Positions 24,919 to 34,292 are shown, counted from the stretch's first letter. The stretch is 64,000 nt of DNA from Ureibacillus terrenus (GCF_006569205.1 NZ_VIGD01000001.1:49065-113064), one strand, 5' to 3'. The notes: generated by a model from the letters alone, not told the origin. Translations and numbers: made by a program.

Positions 24919-24950
24919 AAAAATAAATCCTCTAGAATTATATCTAGAGG
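24919..24950 (-). terminator. Terminator of the Sm-like protein gene
   Basis: Leftward CCTCTAGA-loop-TCTAGAGG (24929-24950) followed by ATTTATTTTTT, directly after the stop of the 25168 gene. Confidence 0.9.
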
Positions 24951-24952
24951 AC

Positions 24953-25168
24953 TCAGTTCAAATATTCGTCCGAACAGCTCGGAAACATGTAGATTCCTTG
25001 AATCATCCGAAAATCGTATTGACGCTGGATAAATTTTTCCTGATATAAATATTCCATGATGAGAATTTCATGATCATTAGCATCGCATAAAACGCCGGAA
25101 ACACTTAGACCGTTTTTTAAATAAACACCTATGGGCTTGCCGATCAAGTATTTGATCTTTTCATACAT
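24953..25168 (-). CDS. Small Sm-like protein, possibly DUF2642 (71 aa)
   Basis: A 71-residue protein whose pattern looks like an Sm/SH3-type beta barrel: KIKYLIGKPIGVYLKNGLSV, then SGVLCDANDHEILIM and a final RMIQGIYMFP strand. In Bacillus such small barrels are found in the DUF2642 group (YuzF and relatives), often linked to spores. GGGGGCAAC lies upstream of the ATG. It is monocistronic with its own terminator. Family assignment is tentative and no RNA- or metal-binding site is evident. Confidence 0.55.
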   Translation of the reverse strand: MYEKIKYLIGKPIGVYLKNGLSVSGVLCDANDHEILIMEYLYQEKFIQRQYDFRMIQGIYMFPSCSDEYLN

Positions 25169-25315
25169 AAAGTTGCCCCCTTCCTTACTGCATTCTATGC
25201 ACCGGTGCGTCTAATTGGCTGTGTGGGCAACAAACAGGCAAAACCCATGGCAAGTATTCGTTTGCTTCCCGAAAACCGCGTTTTTAGTTGACATAATAAT
25301 TTTATAGTTGATAAA

Positions 25316-25945
25316 TCATCTTAATTCTGCAAATAACTTCATAAATAACTGATCTCTTTTTTCAATATTCCCATTAATCGTCAGCTCGCAAAAAATCGGA
25401 TCCAATAATCGGACCAATATTCCCTTTTTCTTTTCGGCATCATCGATTTTATTGATAACCATTTTTCTTGCCTCTTCCAAAAATTGAACATAATCGCCGA
25501 AATTTTCCGCAAATTGCTGCTCCAAATCCCGCTTTATTTTTTTTGCCAAAGCGGGGCTTGCCCCGTTTGTGGAAATTGCCAATGCAAGCTTCCCGCGCCG
25601 GACAACTGCAGGGGTCAAAAAATCGCTTTCCTTCGGGTTATCAGAAAGAAGCAGCAATTGATGTTCTTTTTTGTGCAATTTGACTTCGCGGTTCACTTCC
25701 GCATGACTTGTCGCGGCAAATATGATATGCGCCTGTTCGATGTCGGAAGGCTCAAACTCTTTTTGAATCCATTTTGCACGGTGCCGCTTCATCCATTCTT
25801 CAATTTCCGGAATAATGCTTGGGCTGATGATCGTGATATTTGCTTTTGTATTTTCCAGCCCTTTCAGTTTTTGATAAGCAACACGGCCTCCGCCAATGAA
25901 TGCGACATTTTTGCCTTCTATATTGAGCATCATTGGATAATACAT
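25316..25945 (-). CDS. sirC: Precorrin-2 dehydrogenase (siroheme synthase N-terminal type)
   Basis: NAD-dependent oxidation of precorrin-2 to sirohydrochlorin, shared by siroheme and anaerobic cobalamin synthesis. The product is 209 residues, starting MYYPMMLNIEGKNVAFIGGGRVAYQKLKGL with the NAD-binding GGGRVA at about 18-23. SDNPKESDFLTPAVVRRGKLALAISTNGASPAL is the family signature. The ATG at 25945 follows AGGTGT; the 14-codon upstream extension is not conserved. It sits 6 kb from the cobalamin operon and should feed CbiX there. It may also have a ferrochelatase role. Confidence 0.9.
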   Translation of the reverse strand: MYYPMMLNIEGKNVAFIGGGRVAYQKLKGLENTKANITIISPSIIPEIEEWMKRHRAKWIQKEFEPSDIEQAHIIFAATSHAEVNREVKLHKKEHQLLLLSDNPKESDFLTPAVVRRGKLALAISTNGASPALAKKIKRDLEQQFAENFGDYVQFLEEARKMVINKIDDAEKKKGILVRLLDPIFCELTINGNIEKRDQLFMKLFAELR

Positions 25946-25999
25946 GGAGAATACACCTTTCTTTGTATTTTGAATATTTTCCATCAAAAACGTTCCAAA

Positions 26000-26038
26000 T
26001 AAAAGAAATACACCATTTTTCCCGGGCGAAAAATGGTG
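26000..26038 (-). terminator. Terminator of the signal peptidase gene
   Basis: Leftward CACCATTTTT-N8-AAAAATGGTG then TATTTCTTTT. It lies about 20 bases after the sip stop. Confidence 0.85.
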
Positions 26039-26059
26039 CTTCCAATTTGCGGGGAAAGT

Positions 26060-26620
26060 TTATTGTTCATATGGATTCAAAATGATTTTTATGCTGTTTA
26101 ACGGATATATTCGCACTTTCGATTCTCCGTAGATATCATCAATCGGAATAAAGCCGAAATGGCGGCTGTCGTAGCTTTTCAGCCGGTTATCCCCCATTAC
26201 AAAAACATACCCATCCGGAACCGTTTTTTCTCCCGTCAATTGCTCCAACGTGAAGTTTTCTGTTACGCGCTTTTCTGAATCGGAATCCCGTTTGACATAT
26301 GGCTCATCATATTTTTTTCCGTTGACGATTAACACGTCATCCTTCATTTCAATCGTATCCCCAGGTAAACCGATGACCCTCTTGATGTAATTGTCTTCTT
26401 CGTCTGGAGCACGAAAAACAATATGATCAAAGCGTTGGATTTTGCTTATTTTGCTTACAATAATAACATCTTCATCTTCATAGGTAGGAGACATTGACGC
26501 CCCGTTCACTACGACAGGCGAAAAGACATATTCCTTGCAGATGAAAGCGATCATCAAACCTAAAAAAAGAACGACAATCCATGATAACAATTCATTTTTT
26601 TGAGTATTTTTCCCTTTCAT
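26060..26620 (-). CDS. sipS: Type I signal peptidase
   Basis: Membrane-bound serine protease that cleaves signal peptides of exported proteins. The 186-residue product has one N-terminal membrane segment (about 11-28), catalytic Ser42 in GASMSPTYED, and general base Lys80 in YIKRVIGLPGDT. GDNRLKSYDSRHFG is the downstream box E. Length and single anchor match the SipS/SipT group. It lies 24 bases downstream of the ylmA-like ABC ATPase gene and may be cotranscribed with it. The assignment to one particular Sip paralogue is loose. Confidence 0.95.
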   Translation of the reverse strand: MKGKNTQKNELLSWIVVLFLGLMIAFICKEYVFSPVVVNGASMSPTYEDEDVIIVSKISKIQRFDHIVFRAPDEEDNYIKRVIGLPGDTIEMKDDVLIVNGKKYDEPYVKRDSDSEKRVTENFTLEQLTGEKTVPDGYVFVMGDNRLKSYDSRHFGFIPIDDIYGESKVRIYPLNSIKIILNPYEQ

Positions 26621-26644
26621 TCATCCAGGCTCCCTATTATTAAA

Positions 26645-27415
26645 TTATTTGATTGCGATCCATGTACGATTTTGCTGCTCTTGAACCGTAACTTCCCTGC
26701 CAAAAAATTCGGATAAGGTATTTTCCTTCAATAACTCACGCGAAAATCCTTGTGCGTACACTTCACCGTCTTTTAATAACAACGTATGGGAAAAACAAGG
26801 CAAAACCTCTTCCACATGATGAGTGACATAAATCAATGTCGGACAAAATTCCTGTTGGGCAAGCTTTTCGATGAACTCCAAAAATTCTTCACGGGCAATG
26901 ACGTCCAAACCATTGCAAGGCTCGTCCAAAATCAAAATTTTCGGGTGGGCCATCAGCGCTCTGGCAATCAATACCCGCTGCTTCTCCCCTTCCGATAATA
27001 CCCCATATGCAGAATCTTCTAAATGTTCTATGCCCAATTGTTCCATTAATCGCCGCGCTTCCTGCACATCCTTTTTCTCAACCGCTTCATAAAGCCCGAT
27101 CGATGCGAATTTGCCGCTGAGGACGATGCTTAACACCGTATCAAAATTTTTTAATTGCCCCTTTAACGAAGAGCTGATAAATCCGATGTCTTTTCTCAAT
27201 TCCGGAATATTGGTTTTTCCAAACTCCTGTCCCAATACTTGCACTTTTCCCGAAGTAGGGTATAGGTAGCCGCAAATGACGTTTAATAGCGAAGTTTTGC
27301 CCGATCCGTTCAGACCGAGAATCGCCCAATGTTCATTTTTATTGACATTCCAGTCGATTTCTTTCAAAATGGTTTTTCCGTTCCGTATCACGGTGACATT
27401 TTCGAATCTGATCAA
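26645..27415 (-). CDS. ylmA: ABC transporter ATP-binding protein (YlmA-like)
   Basis: A single ATPase subunit of 256 residues. The Walker A is GLNGSGKTS (about 34-42), the signature LSEGEKQRV (about 139-147), Walker B ILILDEP (about 161-167) and the switch His in YVTHHVEEV. It matches the YlmA/ModF-like group, often annotated as iron or molybdate related. No permease or binding protein is adjacent, so the partner is unknown. It is transcribed leftward just ahead of the signal peptidase gene. Confidence 0.85.
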   Translation of the reverse strand: MIRFENVTVIRNGKTILKEIDWNVNKNEHWAILGLNGSGKTSLLNVICGYLYPTSGKVQVLGQEFGKTNIPELRKDIGFISSSLKGQLKNFDTVLSIVLSGKFASIGLYEAVEKKDVQEARRLMEQLGIEHLEDSAYGVLSEGEKQRVLIARALMAHPKILILDEPCNGLDVIAREEFLEFIEKLAQQEFCPTLIYVTHHVEEVLPCFSHTLLLKDGEVYAQGFSRELLKENTLSEFFGREVTVQEQQNRTWIAIK

Positions 27416-27685
27416 TGTTCTTCCCCCATCTGTGCATGTATTCTAACAATTTAATTAATATTATACTATTATGATGTTAATATTTACACAATCAGATGAT
27501 CATCCCATGATAGGCGGATACGTTTTCAAGAAAATTTGGAAATCATGATATCCCTTCGTTGACGGCTGTTTATGGTAATGAAATGAAAAATATGCTAGTA
27601 TTTTTGCAAAACCAGCCGTTTCTTTTATGGCTATATGCAATATGAAAGATCCGGAAACAATGGGGCGACAGTGATGGAGAAGAAA

Positions 27686-28186
27686 ATGATTTACTATTCA
27701 CAACTTAACCATCCGTATATGAAACTAATAATAGCGGCATCTGACAGAGGGCTTGTCTTTGTCGGGACAGATCATGCTACTTTGCAAGAAATGATGGGGG
27801 AATGCCATAAACAATTTCCCCAATGCGAAATTTATGAAGATGGACAATTCAAGGATCCATATATATCCCAATTCATTGAATATTTGGATGGCCGCCGCAA
27901 AGAATTCACCCTGCCCTTTGACATCCAGGGCACCCCTTTCCAACGGGAAGTTTGGAAGGTATTATGCGACATTCCTTATGGAAAAACGATGACCTATTCG
28001 GAGGTGGCTGAGCGCATCAAAAAGCCAAAAGCTGTCCGGGCTGTGGGAGGAGCGGTCGGAAAGAATCCCTTATCCATTATAATCCCGTGCCATCGCGTCA
28101 TCGGAAAAGACGGCAGCCTCACCGGATACAGCGGAGGATTGGATGTGAAAAAAAAGTTGCTGGAATTGGAAGGCATCCCTTATTAA
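27686..28186 (+). CDS. ogt: Methylated-DNA-protein-cysteine methyltransferase
   Basis: Suicide repair protein that transfers alkyl groups from O6-alkylguanine to its own cysteine. The product has 166 residues: a variable N-terminal domain, then the DNA-binding helix (KAVRAVGGAVGKNP) and the active site IIPCHRV with Cys135. The ATG at 27686 has GGAG at proper spacing; ATG 27674 is a possible earlier start with a poorer site. It ends tail to tail with alkD, the two stop codons sharing 28183-28186. The pairing with alkD makes a small alkylation-repair locus. Confidence 0.93.
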   Translation: MIYYSQLNHPYMKLIIAASDRGLVFVGTDHATLQEMMGECHKQFPQCEIYEDGQFKDPYISQFIEYLDGRRKEFTLPFDIQGTPFQREVWKVLCDIPYGKTMTYSEVAERIKKPKAVRAVGGAVGKNPLSIIIPCHRVIGKDGSLTGYSGGLDVKKKLLELEGIPY

Positions 28187-28866
28187 ACCGGTGATTTTTT
28201 CATTTTTCGCATTCGTTCTTTCTCTTCTTTGCCGATCCGGTTCGACTCCATTATTTTTTGAAGGGCTTTATTATAAGTGAAAATATCCAAAGAATTGGAT
28301 TGCAAAAATTTGGATGTTTCTTCCGGAAACTTCAAATATGCGAAAGAAATTGCCCATGCGACGGCCATTTTGGCATAATAGCCGTCATGACGGATACCGT
28401 CCAATATGGAAAAAATAGCCTGCAGATAGGCTTCTTCCAAAAAATAAGTCAGCAGCATGACAACGGCAAATCGGACTTCAAATTCTTCTTTCGACCGGAA
28501 ATAAGGCTGAATCCATCTCCACACTTCATCTTGATGCTTTTTTGCAAATTTCAGGCCCGCGCAAAAACTGTCGCATACAGACCAATTGTCAATTTTCGGC
28601 ACAAACCATCGGATCCATCTCAACCTCTCCTCAAGAGACATTTTCGCCTGGCCGATGACCATCCCTTTTAACATGATTTCCTCAAAATACTCCTCTTTCC
28701 CATCCATTAAAAAACCTTCCCAGTCTCCCATTGCAATCTCTTTGGCCATTGCCCTTAACTTCGGGAGACGCACTCCGAGAATATTTTCCTGATTGGGGAT
28801 GAGGGATTTTTGAAAAAGCCGGTATTTTTCCTCCGACAATTCGAGCAGTTTATTTCGGATCTCCAT
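28183..28866 (-). CDS. alkD: AlkD-type DNA alkylation repair protein
   Basis: A HEAT-repeat DNA glycosylase that excises 3- and 7-alkylpurines. The product is 227 residues and all helical. Family landmarks are LGVRLPKLRAMAKEI, the FVPKIDNWSVCDSFC region with the catalytic Asp, the RFAVVMLLTYFL helix and the MAVAWAISFAY helix. The ATG at 28866 follows GGGGTTGAT; a GTG at 28884 lacks a ribosome site. It starts 17 bases after the DUF1648 gene and so is probably cotranscribed with it, and it converges on ogt. Confidence 0.92.
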   Translation of the reverse strand: MEIRNKLLELSEEKYRLFQKSLIPNQENILGVRLPKLRAMAKEIAMGDWEGFLMDGKEEYFEEIMLKGMVIGQAKMSLEERLRWIRWFVPKIDNWSVCDSFCAGLKFAKKHQDEVWRWIQPYFRSKEEFEVRFAVVMLLTYFLEEAYLQAIFSILDGIRHDGYYAKMAVAWAISFAYLKFPEETSKFLQSNSLDIFTYNKALQKIMESNRIGKEEKERMRKMKKSPV

Positions 28867-28883
28867 AGAATCAACCCCAAACA

Positions 28884-29387
28884 CTACTTGATTTTGGTTT
28901 GTTTATAGATGCCAACCGCCAACGGAATGAAGAAGGAAATTATGAGAACGGGCAAAAACCAACCTCCCAGGGAATCCTGTTTATCCAATCCGATCCGGAC
29001 CATTTGAAAATTCAACACTGCAAAAAACAGCATGCATACATTTTTCGTTGCATTGAGCATTTTCCGGCTGTTCAAATAAAACTGCTCTGCATTTGATTCA
29101 TTGAGGCGGTTCGGGTAATTGTGCATATGGGGAGCTTTTTCGAAAAGGGTCGACAACAAAAAAATAAATAAACCGATAATGGGCACTATCAATAATTCAT
29201 ATTTCGAACCCCACCGATCCACTTCCCCTTTTGCATTAAAATGCCCCGGGATTTGATCGGGGAGATGTTTCCATTGGACGATGATATATAAAATGGAAAT
29301 AACGAAAAATCCGATCCCGATGATATCAAAAATGATTTCATTTCTCGTCTTGGGAATTTTTAAAATGGGGCGATAAGGATATTTCAC
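28884..29387 (-). CDS. DUF1648-domain membrane protein
   Basis: A 167-residue integral membrane protein with about four hydrophobic segments (near 20-38, 64-82, 112-130 and 141-160). The sequence between the first two, HLPDQIPGHFNAKGEVDRWGSK, is the DUF1648 signature shared with SdpI-type immunity proteins. No signalling domain is present. It could confer envelope protection, but that is family-level inference. alkD follows closely on the same strand. Confidence 0.85.
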   Translation of the reverse strand: MKYPYRPILKIPKTRNEIIFDIIGIGFFVISILYIIVQWKHLPDQIPGHFNAKGEVDRWGSKYELLIVPIIGLFIFLLSTLFEKAPHMHNYPNRLNESNAEQFYLNSRKMLNATKNVCMLFFAVLNFQMVRIGLDKQDSLGGWFLPVLIISFFIPLAVGIYKQTKIK

Positions 29388-29452
29388 ATGGCCACCTCAC
29401 TTTTCGTGAAAAAAATCCAGAGAAGGTATAAAAGCCCTCCTCCAGCCATTTA

Positions 29453-29935
29453 TTATTCTGTTGCGGTTTCATTTTTCTCTTCCCTCACCAATTGATGCAG
29501 ATAATCAATAATTTCGCGGATTCCTTCCAACGAATTCACCAGTACTTTCGGATTTACAATGGTCATGATCCGGTCTTCCAGGTTGGCGACTGCTGTAAAG
29601 TATTTTGTATGGGTGTAGTTCACAAGACCGACCTGTTGTATATCCTCTTCGCTTATATCCATGATTTCTTTCGCTTCGGATACTGCCAAACCAAAACGCA
29701 CAATATCCATATTCAATACAATCATTCTGCCCGAAGATTCAGGGGTAGGCTGATTGTATAGAATGATATTAAAATCAAGCACCGGAATCAGCTCGCCACG
29801 GACCTTTGCAAACCCGATTAAATAGCCGGGCAAATGAGGAATGGGCGCAATATTTTCAATCCTTTCAATGGAAACCACCTGGTCGATGGAAATCGCATAC
29901 TCTTCTTTGCCGCACCGAAAGACAATGGATTTCAT
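29453..29935 (-). CDS. cheW: CheW-domain chemotaxis coupling protein
   Basis: A 160-residue single CheW domain (IVFRCGKEEYAISIDQVVSI at the start; IPVLDFNIIL and VDIR-like positions follow) that couples chemoreceptors to CheA. The last 20 residues (about 140-160) are a charged helix tail beyond the domain. It stands outside any che operon, with no receptor or kinase next to it. It is therefore probably an accessory coupler. A ribosome site (GAGGTG) precedes the ATG. Confidence 0.9.
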   Translation of the reverse strand: MKSIVFRCGKEEYAISIDQVVSIERIENIAPIPHLPGYLIGFAKVRGELIPVLDFNIILYNQPTPESSGRMIVLNMDIVRFGLAVSEAKEIMDISEEDIQQVGLVNYTHTKYFTAVANLEDRIMTIVNPKVLVNSLEGIREIIDYLHQLVREEKNETATE

Positions 29936-29956
29936 ATAAAATCACCTCAAATTGAA

Positions 29957-31075
29957 CTATTTCTTGCCGGAGCATTTTACGATTTCTACTAATAAATCGG
30001 CCAATTTCTCCAGTTCTTCAATAGGCATCCGTTCTTTCGTTGTATGGATATTTTCATAGCCTACCGACAAGTTGACTGTGGGAATGCCAAAACTTGAAAT
30101 GACATTGGCGTCGCTTCCCCCACCAGAGACCCCAATTTGAGGTGTTCTGCCAACATTTTTTACTGCTTCCACTGCCACTTGTACTACTTTATCCGTTTCA
30201 CCTACTGAAAATCCCGGATACATCAACTGTACATCCACTTCAGCGCGGCCTCCAAATTTTTCAGCCACTTTTTCAAAAGTTTCTTTCATATGAGCTGTTT
30301 GCTTATCTAATTTCTCTTTTTGGATGGAGCGGGCTTCTGCTAGGATGAATACTTCATCACAAACGATATTTGTCGCTTTGCCGCCTTCAAAACGCCCAAT
30401 ATTCGCTGTTGTTTCATGGTCGATGCGCCCTAATTTCATTTCCGCAATGGCTTTCGCTGCCAATGTAATAGCAGAAATCCCTTTTTCCGGTTCCACTCCT
30501 GCATGGGCTGTTTTTCCAAAGATTTTTACATTTAATTTTGCTTGATAAGGAGCCGCAACAACGATTCCTCCCACTTTTCCATCGCTGTCAACCGCATAGC
30601 CGTACTTGGCAATAATTTTATCCCGATCCAACTCCTTAGAGCCGGCAAGACCATCTTCTTCGCCTGCTGTAATAATGAATTGTATTGTACCGTGTTCAAT
30701 GGACTGTTCTTTAAGACGGCGAACCATTTCCAAAAGTGCAGCAATTCCAGCTTTATCATCGGCGCCTAAAATGGTTGTGCCGTCAGAATATATATAGCCA
30801 TCTTCTTTTATTTGTGGTTTAATGCCCTTCCCAGGAACAACCGTATCCATATGTACGGTAAAATAAATCGGTTCAACATCCAATGATCCTTCCAAAGTGG
30901 CGATAATATTTCCCGCCGCATGACCATTGCGTGTATGAGCATCATCTTGATAAACGGAAAAACCTAAATCTTCCAATTTATTTACAAGAATTGGTGCTAT
31001 TTTTTCCTCATGTTTTGTTTCTGAATCAATTTGGACTAACTCGATAAATTCATTCACTAAACGACTATTTTCCAT
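29957..31075 (-). CDS. yqjE: M20 family peptidase, PepT-like (YqjE-like)
   Basis: A two-zinc aminopeptidase of 372 residues. Metal and catalytic motifs are HMDTVVPG near 78-85, ILGADDKAG near 109-117 and ITAGEEDGLAGS near 146-157. The lid domain comprises YQAKLNVKIFGKTAHAG. The C-terminal part has VSGGGSDANV and NLSVGYENIHTTKER. It is nearest to the PepT/YqjE tripeptidase group. The ATG at 31075 follows AAGGGGTTTT; a TTG at 31081 is an alternative. A 280-base gap separates it from the end of the cobalamin operon. Confidence 0.9.
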   Translation of the reverse strand: MENSRLVNEFIELVQIDSETKHEEKIAPILVNKLEDLGFSVYQDDAHTRNGHAAGNIIATLEGSLDVEPIYFTVHMDTVVPGKGIKPQIKEDGYIYSDGTTILGADDKAGIAALLEMVRRLKEQSIEHGTIQFIITAGEEDGLAGSKELDRDKIIAKYGYAVDSDGKVGGIVVAAPYQAKLNVKIFGKTAHAGVEPEKGISAITLAAKAIAEMKLGRIDHETTANIGRFEGGKATNIVCDEVFILAEARSIQKEKLDKQTAHMKETFEKVAEKFGGRAEVDVQLMYPGFSVGETDKVVQVAVEAVKNVGRTPQIGVSGGGSDANVISSFGIPTVNLSVGYENIHTTKERMPIEELEKLADLLVEIVKCSGKK

Positions 31076-31355
31076 GTTCAAAACCCCTTTTTTCCACTAT
31101 TCATCCTCATTCTACGCTTTACTGTTTCAGAATACAATTACAAAGGTTTTATTGTTTGAAAGGTTAATTCTTCTTTTCAACTTATTAATTTTCCAGCAGA
31201 AAGGGTGTTGTTGATTATGGCGTTAGGGGATGTTTCTATAGCACAGATAGGAAAATAAGTGCGGAGTCTAGCATAAATTGGTGGATCCTAAGCAATGCAA
31301 AATTGCCCCCAATCCGAAAAATACTTTGGATTGAAGGCTATTTGTAATTCGACAT

Positions 31356-32879
31356 TTACTTCCCATTTTTCATTAATTTTTGTTTTTCTAATAAAGCATA
31401 TATATATTCCATATTTAAACAGCTTTGCACTTGTTCTGCCAGTATTTCATATGCCTGTTCACGGCGTTCTTTATCCGTTTGTACTTCCATTGGTAATGGA
31501 TTCAACCCCTTACTTTTTCTTATTTCATTAAAATACGCCCTTGTAAAATAGCGATTTTGGAAGATGCCATGTAAATATGTGCCAATGGCTTTCCCATTAT
31601 GGACAATAATACCATCCGTTGTTCCATCATTTAATTGTAAAAAAGGCAATGCATTTTCCTTTACCTTTGTTTGGCCTAAATGAATCTCGTATCCTTCCAC
31701 TTCAATTTCTTTTTGGAAAAGCGTTGGATGAATTTTGCCTTTTGTTTGGGTCGTTCTTTTATTTTTTTCAAAGATCGTTTGTATCGGCAGTAGAGAAAGG
31801 CCTGAGACTTCCTTCAAATTTCCTTCTACACCATCAGGATCGAGAAGTTTCTCGCCTAATATTTGATAACCGCCACAAATTCCGAAAACTCTGCTGCCCT
31901 TTGAATAACATTGTTGAATAGCTTCAAATAATTTCGTTTCTTTTAACCACATTAAGTCGCCCGTTGTATTTTTTGTACCAGGTATGATGATGCAATCTGG
32001 ATTTCCTAACTCCTTCACATCTCTAACTAAGCGTACCCCTACGTCAGGCTCCTCAAACAACGGATCGAAGTCTGTAAAATTAGATATTCTCGGCAATTGA
32101 ATACAAGCCACATCAATAGGGCATTTCTTTTTAGGGTTTTTTAGTTTTAAAGTATCGAGGGCTAAAGAATCTTCAGCTTCAATCTGGCAGTCTAAATAAG
32201 GGATAACCCCAATAACGGGAATTCCGGTATAGTTTTCAAGCCATTGTATGCCATCCTGAAGTAATTCAATCATCCCTCTAAATTTATTAATGATGATACC
32301 TTTTACAAGTTTCCGTTCTTCTTCATCCAACAATGCAAGCGTGCCGACAATTGAAGCAAAAACTCCGCCCCGGTCGATGTCTGCAACGAGGAACACATCG
32401 GCATCCAGCATTTTTGCTACCCGCATATTCGCAATGTCGCGATCTTTTAAATTAATCTCCGCAGGGCTGCCGGCACCTTCTGCCACAATAATATCGTAGG
32501 ATTGTTCCAAGTCATGGATGGCTTTTTCCACAATTGGTATTGCTTGCAGCGTAAAGTTCTCTCGATAATTTGTTGCACCCATATCCATAAAATGCTTCCC
32601 ATGAACGATGACTTCCGAAACCATATCTTGTTTCGGTTTGAGCAAAATCGGATTCATTTTTGAATTAGGGATTATCCTGGCAGCTTCTGCCTGCACCCCT
32701 TGAGCTCGGCCGATTTCTTCCCCATTCTGGGTAACATAGGAATTCAATGCCATATTTTGAGACTTAAAAGGGGCAACTTTGTATCCTGCATTGGAGAAGA
32801 TGCGGCAAAGTGCCGTACAAAGAACACTTTTCCCCACATCAGAAGACGTTCCTTGTATCATAATTGAACTTGCACGCAA
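31356..32879 (-). CDS. cbiP: Cobyric acid synthase
   Basis: ATP- and glutamine-dependent amidation of side chains b, d, e and g of adenosyl-cobyrinate diamide to give cobyric acid. The 507-residue protein has an N-terminal dethiobiotin-synthetase-like ATPase (IQGTSSDVGKSVLCTALCR at 8-26, FKSQNMALNSYVT) and a C-terminal class I glutamine amidotransferase with the Cys near 335 in VFGICGGYQILGE. It is the last gene of the operon, 14 bases after cobO. No strong terminator hairpin was recognised downstream. Confidence 0.96.
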   Translation of the reverse strand: MRASSIMIQGTSSDVGKSVLCTALCRIFSNAGYKVAPFKSQNMALNSYVTQNGEEIGRAQGVQAEAARIIPNSKMNPILLKPKQDMVSEVIVHGKHFMDMGATNYRENFTLQAIPIVEKAIHDLEQSYDIIVAEGAGSPAEINLKDRDIANMRVAKMLDADVFLVADIDRGGVFASIVGTLALLDEEERKLVKGIIINKFRGMIELLQDGIQWLENYTGIPVIGVIPYLDCQIEAEDSLALDTLKLKNPKKKCPIDVACIQLPRISNFTDFDPLFEEPDVGVRLVRDVKELGNPDCIIIPGTKNTTGDLMWLKETKLFEAIQQCYSKGSRVFGICGGYQILGEKLLDPDGVEGNLKEVSGLSLLPIQTIFEKNKRTTQTKGKIHPTLFQKEIEVEGYEIHLGQTKVKENALPFLQLNDGTTDGIIVHNGKAIGTYLHGIFQNRYFTRAYFNEIRKSKGLNPLPMEVQTDKERREQAYEILAEQVQSCLNMEYIYALLEKQKLMKNGK

Positions 32880-32893
32880 ATATTTTCTCTCCT

Positions 32894-33490
32894 TTAAAAT
32901 TCCAGGCCTTTTACCGCCGAAATTCCTTCATTATAATAATGTTTCGTACAATCGATAGTCGAAACCAAATCTGCAATGTCGATCAATTCTTGTTTCGCAT
33001 TACGGCCTGTAATCACGACATTCATATGTGTTGGACGATTTTGAAGTGCTGTGATCACTTCATCAAGAGGAATTACGTCATCAACCGGAAAGTTTGTAAT
33101 ACTGAGAGCATTGTTTAGTTCATCCAACACTAATAAATCAATGGTTGGATCTTGGAGGGCTTGTTTTGCAATTTCCCACCCTTTTTTCAAAGCTTCCCGA
33201 TGCTCTTCCGGTGTCTTCGTCCATGTAAATCCGATTCCTAATTGTTCAACCTTAACGGAGCCTTTCCCTTCTTCGCCTTGGCTAATGCAACCGAGGCCTA
33301 ATTGTTCCATTGCAACTCCTAATTTTTTTAAGGCAATGGCTTCACCGTAAATACGTTGTTTCGATTTAATGAACTGTAAAAAACAGACATTCATTCCACG
33401 GCCAATTGCACGCAATGTCAGTCCCAACGCTGCAGTCGTTTTCCCTTTACCATCACCAGTATATATTAAAGTGAGTCCTTTATGTTTCAT
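32894..33490 (-). CDS. cobO: Cob(I)yrinic acid a,c-diamide adenosyltransferase (CobO/BtuR type)
   Basis: Transfers the 5'-deoxyadenosyl group from ATP to cobalt. The 198-residue product has the P-loop GDGKGKTT at 12-19, then ALGLTLRAIGRG, VLDELNNAL and VVITGRNA, all family landmarks. The ATG at 33490 has GGAGGAG 7-8 bases upstream; the in-frame ATG at 33496 is too close. It lies 19 bases after cobA and 14 before cbiP. Its product is the form of cofactor used by methylmalonyl-CoA mutase at 52-56 kb. Confidence 0.95.
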   Translation of the reverse strand: MKHKGLTLIYTGDGKGKTTAALGLTLRAIGRGMNVCFLQFIKSKQRIYGEAIALKKLGVAMEQLGLGCISQGEEGKGSVKVEQLGIGFTWTKTPEEHREALKKGWEIAKQALQDPTIDLLVLDELNNALSITNFPVDDVIPLDEVITALQNRPTHMNVVITGRNAKQELIDIADLVSTIDCTKHYYNEGISAVKGLEF

Positions 33491-33509
33491 TGTCATTCTC
33501 CTCCTTCCA

Positions 33510-34292
33510 TTATTGTGTATTGGTATTGTTTTTTGTTTTATATAAGGTATCTTCAAACCACATTGCTTGTTCTCTTACCTTTACAACTTCACCCACAATA
33601 ATCATGGCAGGATTTGTAATCTTTTCGCTCGCAGCCAATTGGGAAATCGTATCTAATGTTCCAGAAATGGTTCGTTGTACCTTCGTCGTACCATTTTCGA
33701 TAATCGCGACCGGAGTACCGGGGGCTTTGCCATTTTGCATTAATTGACGGCAAATATTCTGTAAATTCCCAACTCCCATATAAAAAGCAATCGTATCGAT
33801 TCCAGAGAGTGCTCTCCAATTTAAATAATCAGAACCATTTTCTTTACATCCGTGTCCTGTAACAAGGGCAACACTGGATGCATATTCGCGATGGGTTAAT
33901 GGAATCCCGGCATACTCGGCTGCTGCAACACTTGCAGTAACGCCAGGCACAATTTCAAAGGGAATCCCATGCTGCTTGAGGACACTGGCTTCTTCTCCTA
34001 CTCTTCCAAAAATACCGGGATCCCCTCCCTTTAATCTCGTAACAATCTTTCCTTCCAATGCTTTTTGTACAAGAATTTCATGAATTTCCTCTTGAATGAG
34101 CATATGTTTTCCAGGCAATTTACCGCAATAAATGCGTTCTGCATTTTTGGGAGCATACTCTAGCAATGATGGATTTATAAGCCGATCATACACAATGCAG
34201 TCTGATTGCTGTATGCATTCGAGCCCCTTGACTGTGATCAATTTTTCATCTCCAGGTCCAGCTCCTACTAAATATACTTTTCCTTTGCTCAT
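33510..34292 (-). CDS. cobA: Uroporphyrinogen-III C-methyltransferase (SUMT)
   Basis: Methylates uroporphyrinogen III at C2 and C7 to precorrin-2, the branch point toward siroheme and cobalamin. The 260-residue protein has the S-adenosylmethionine motif LVGAGPGD (about 8-15), YDRLINPSLLEYAP, LKGGDPGIFGRVGEE near 88-102, and VPGVTASVAAAEYAGIPLTHRE. The Rossmann-like methyltransferase fold covers the whole length with no UroS or CysG extension. It is separated from cbiA by 68 bases, the largest gap inside the operon. Confidence 0.96.
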   Translation of the reverse strand: MSKGKVYLVGAGPGDEKLITVKGLECIQQSDCIVYDRLINPSLLEYAPKNAERIYCGKLPGKHMLIQEEIHEILVQKALEGKIVTRLKGGDPGIFGRVGEEASVLKQHGIPFEIVPGVTASVAAAEYAGIPLTHREYASSVALVTGHGCKENGSDYLNWRALSGIDTIAFYMGVGNLQNICRQLMQNGKAPGTPVAIIENGTTKVQRTISGTLDTISQLAASEKITNPAMIIVGEVVKVREQAMWFEDTLYKTKNNTNTQ

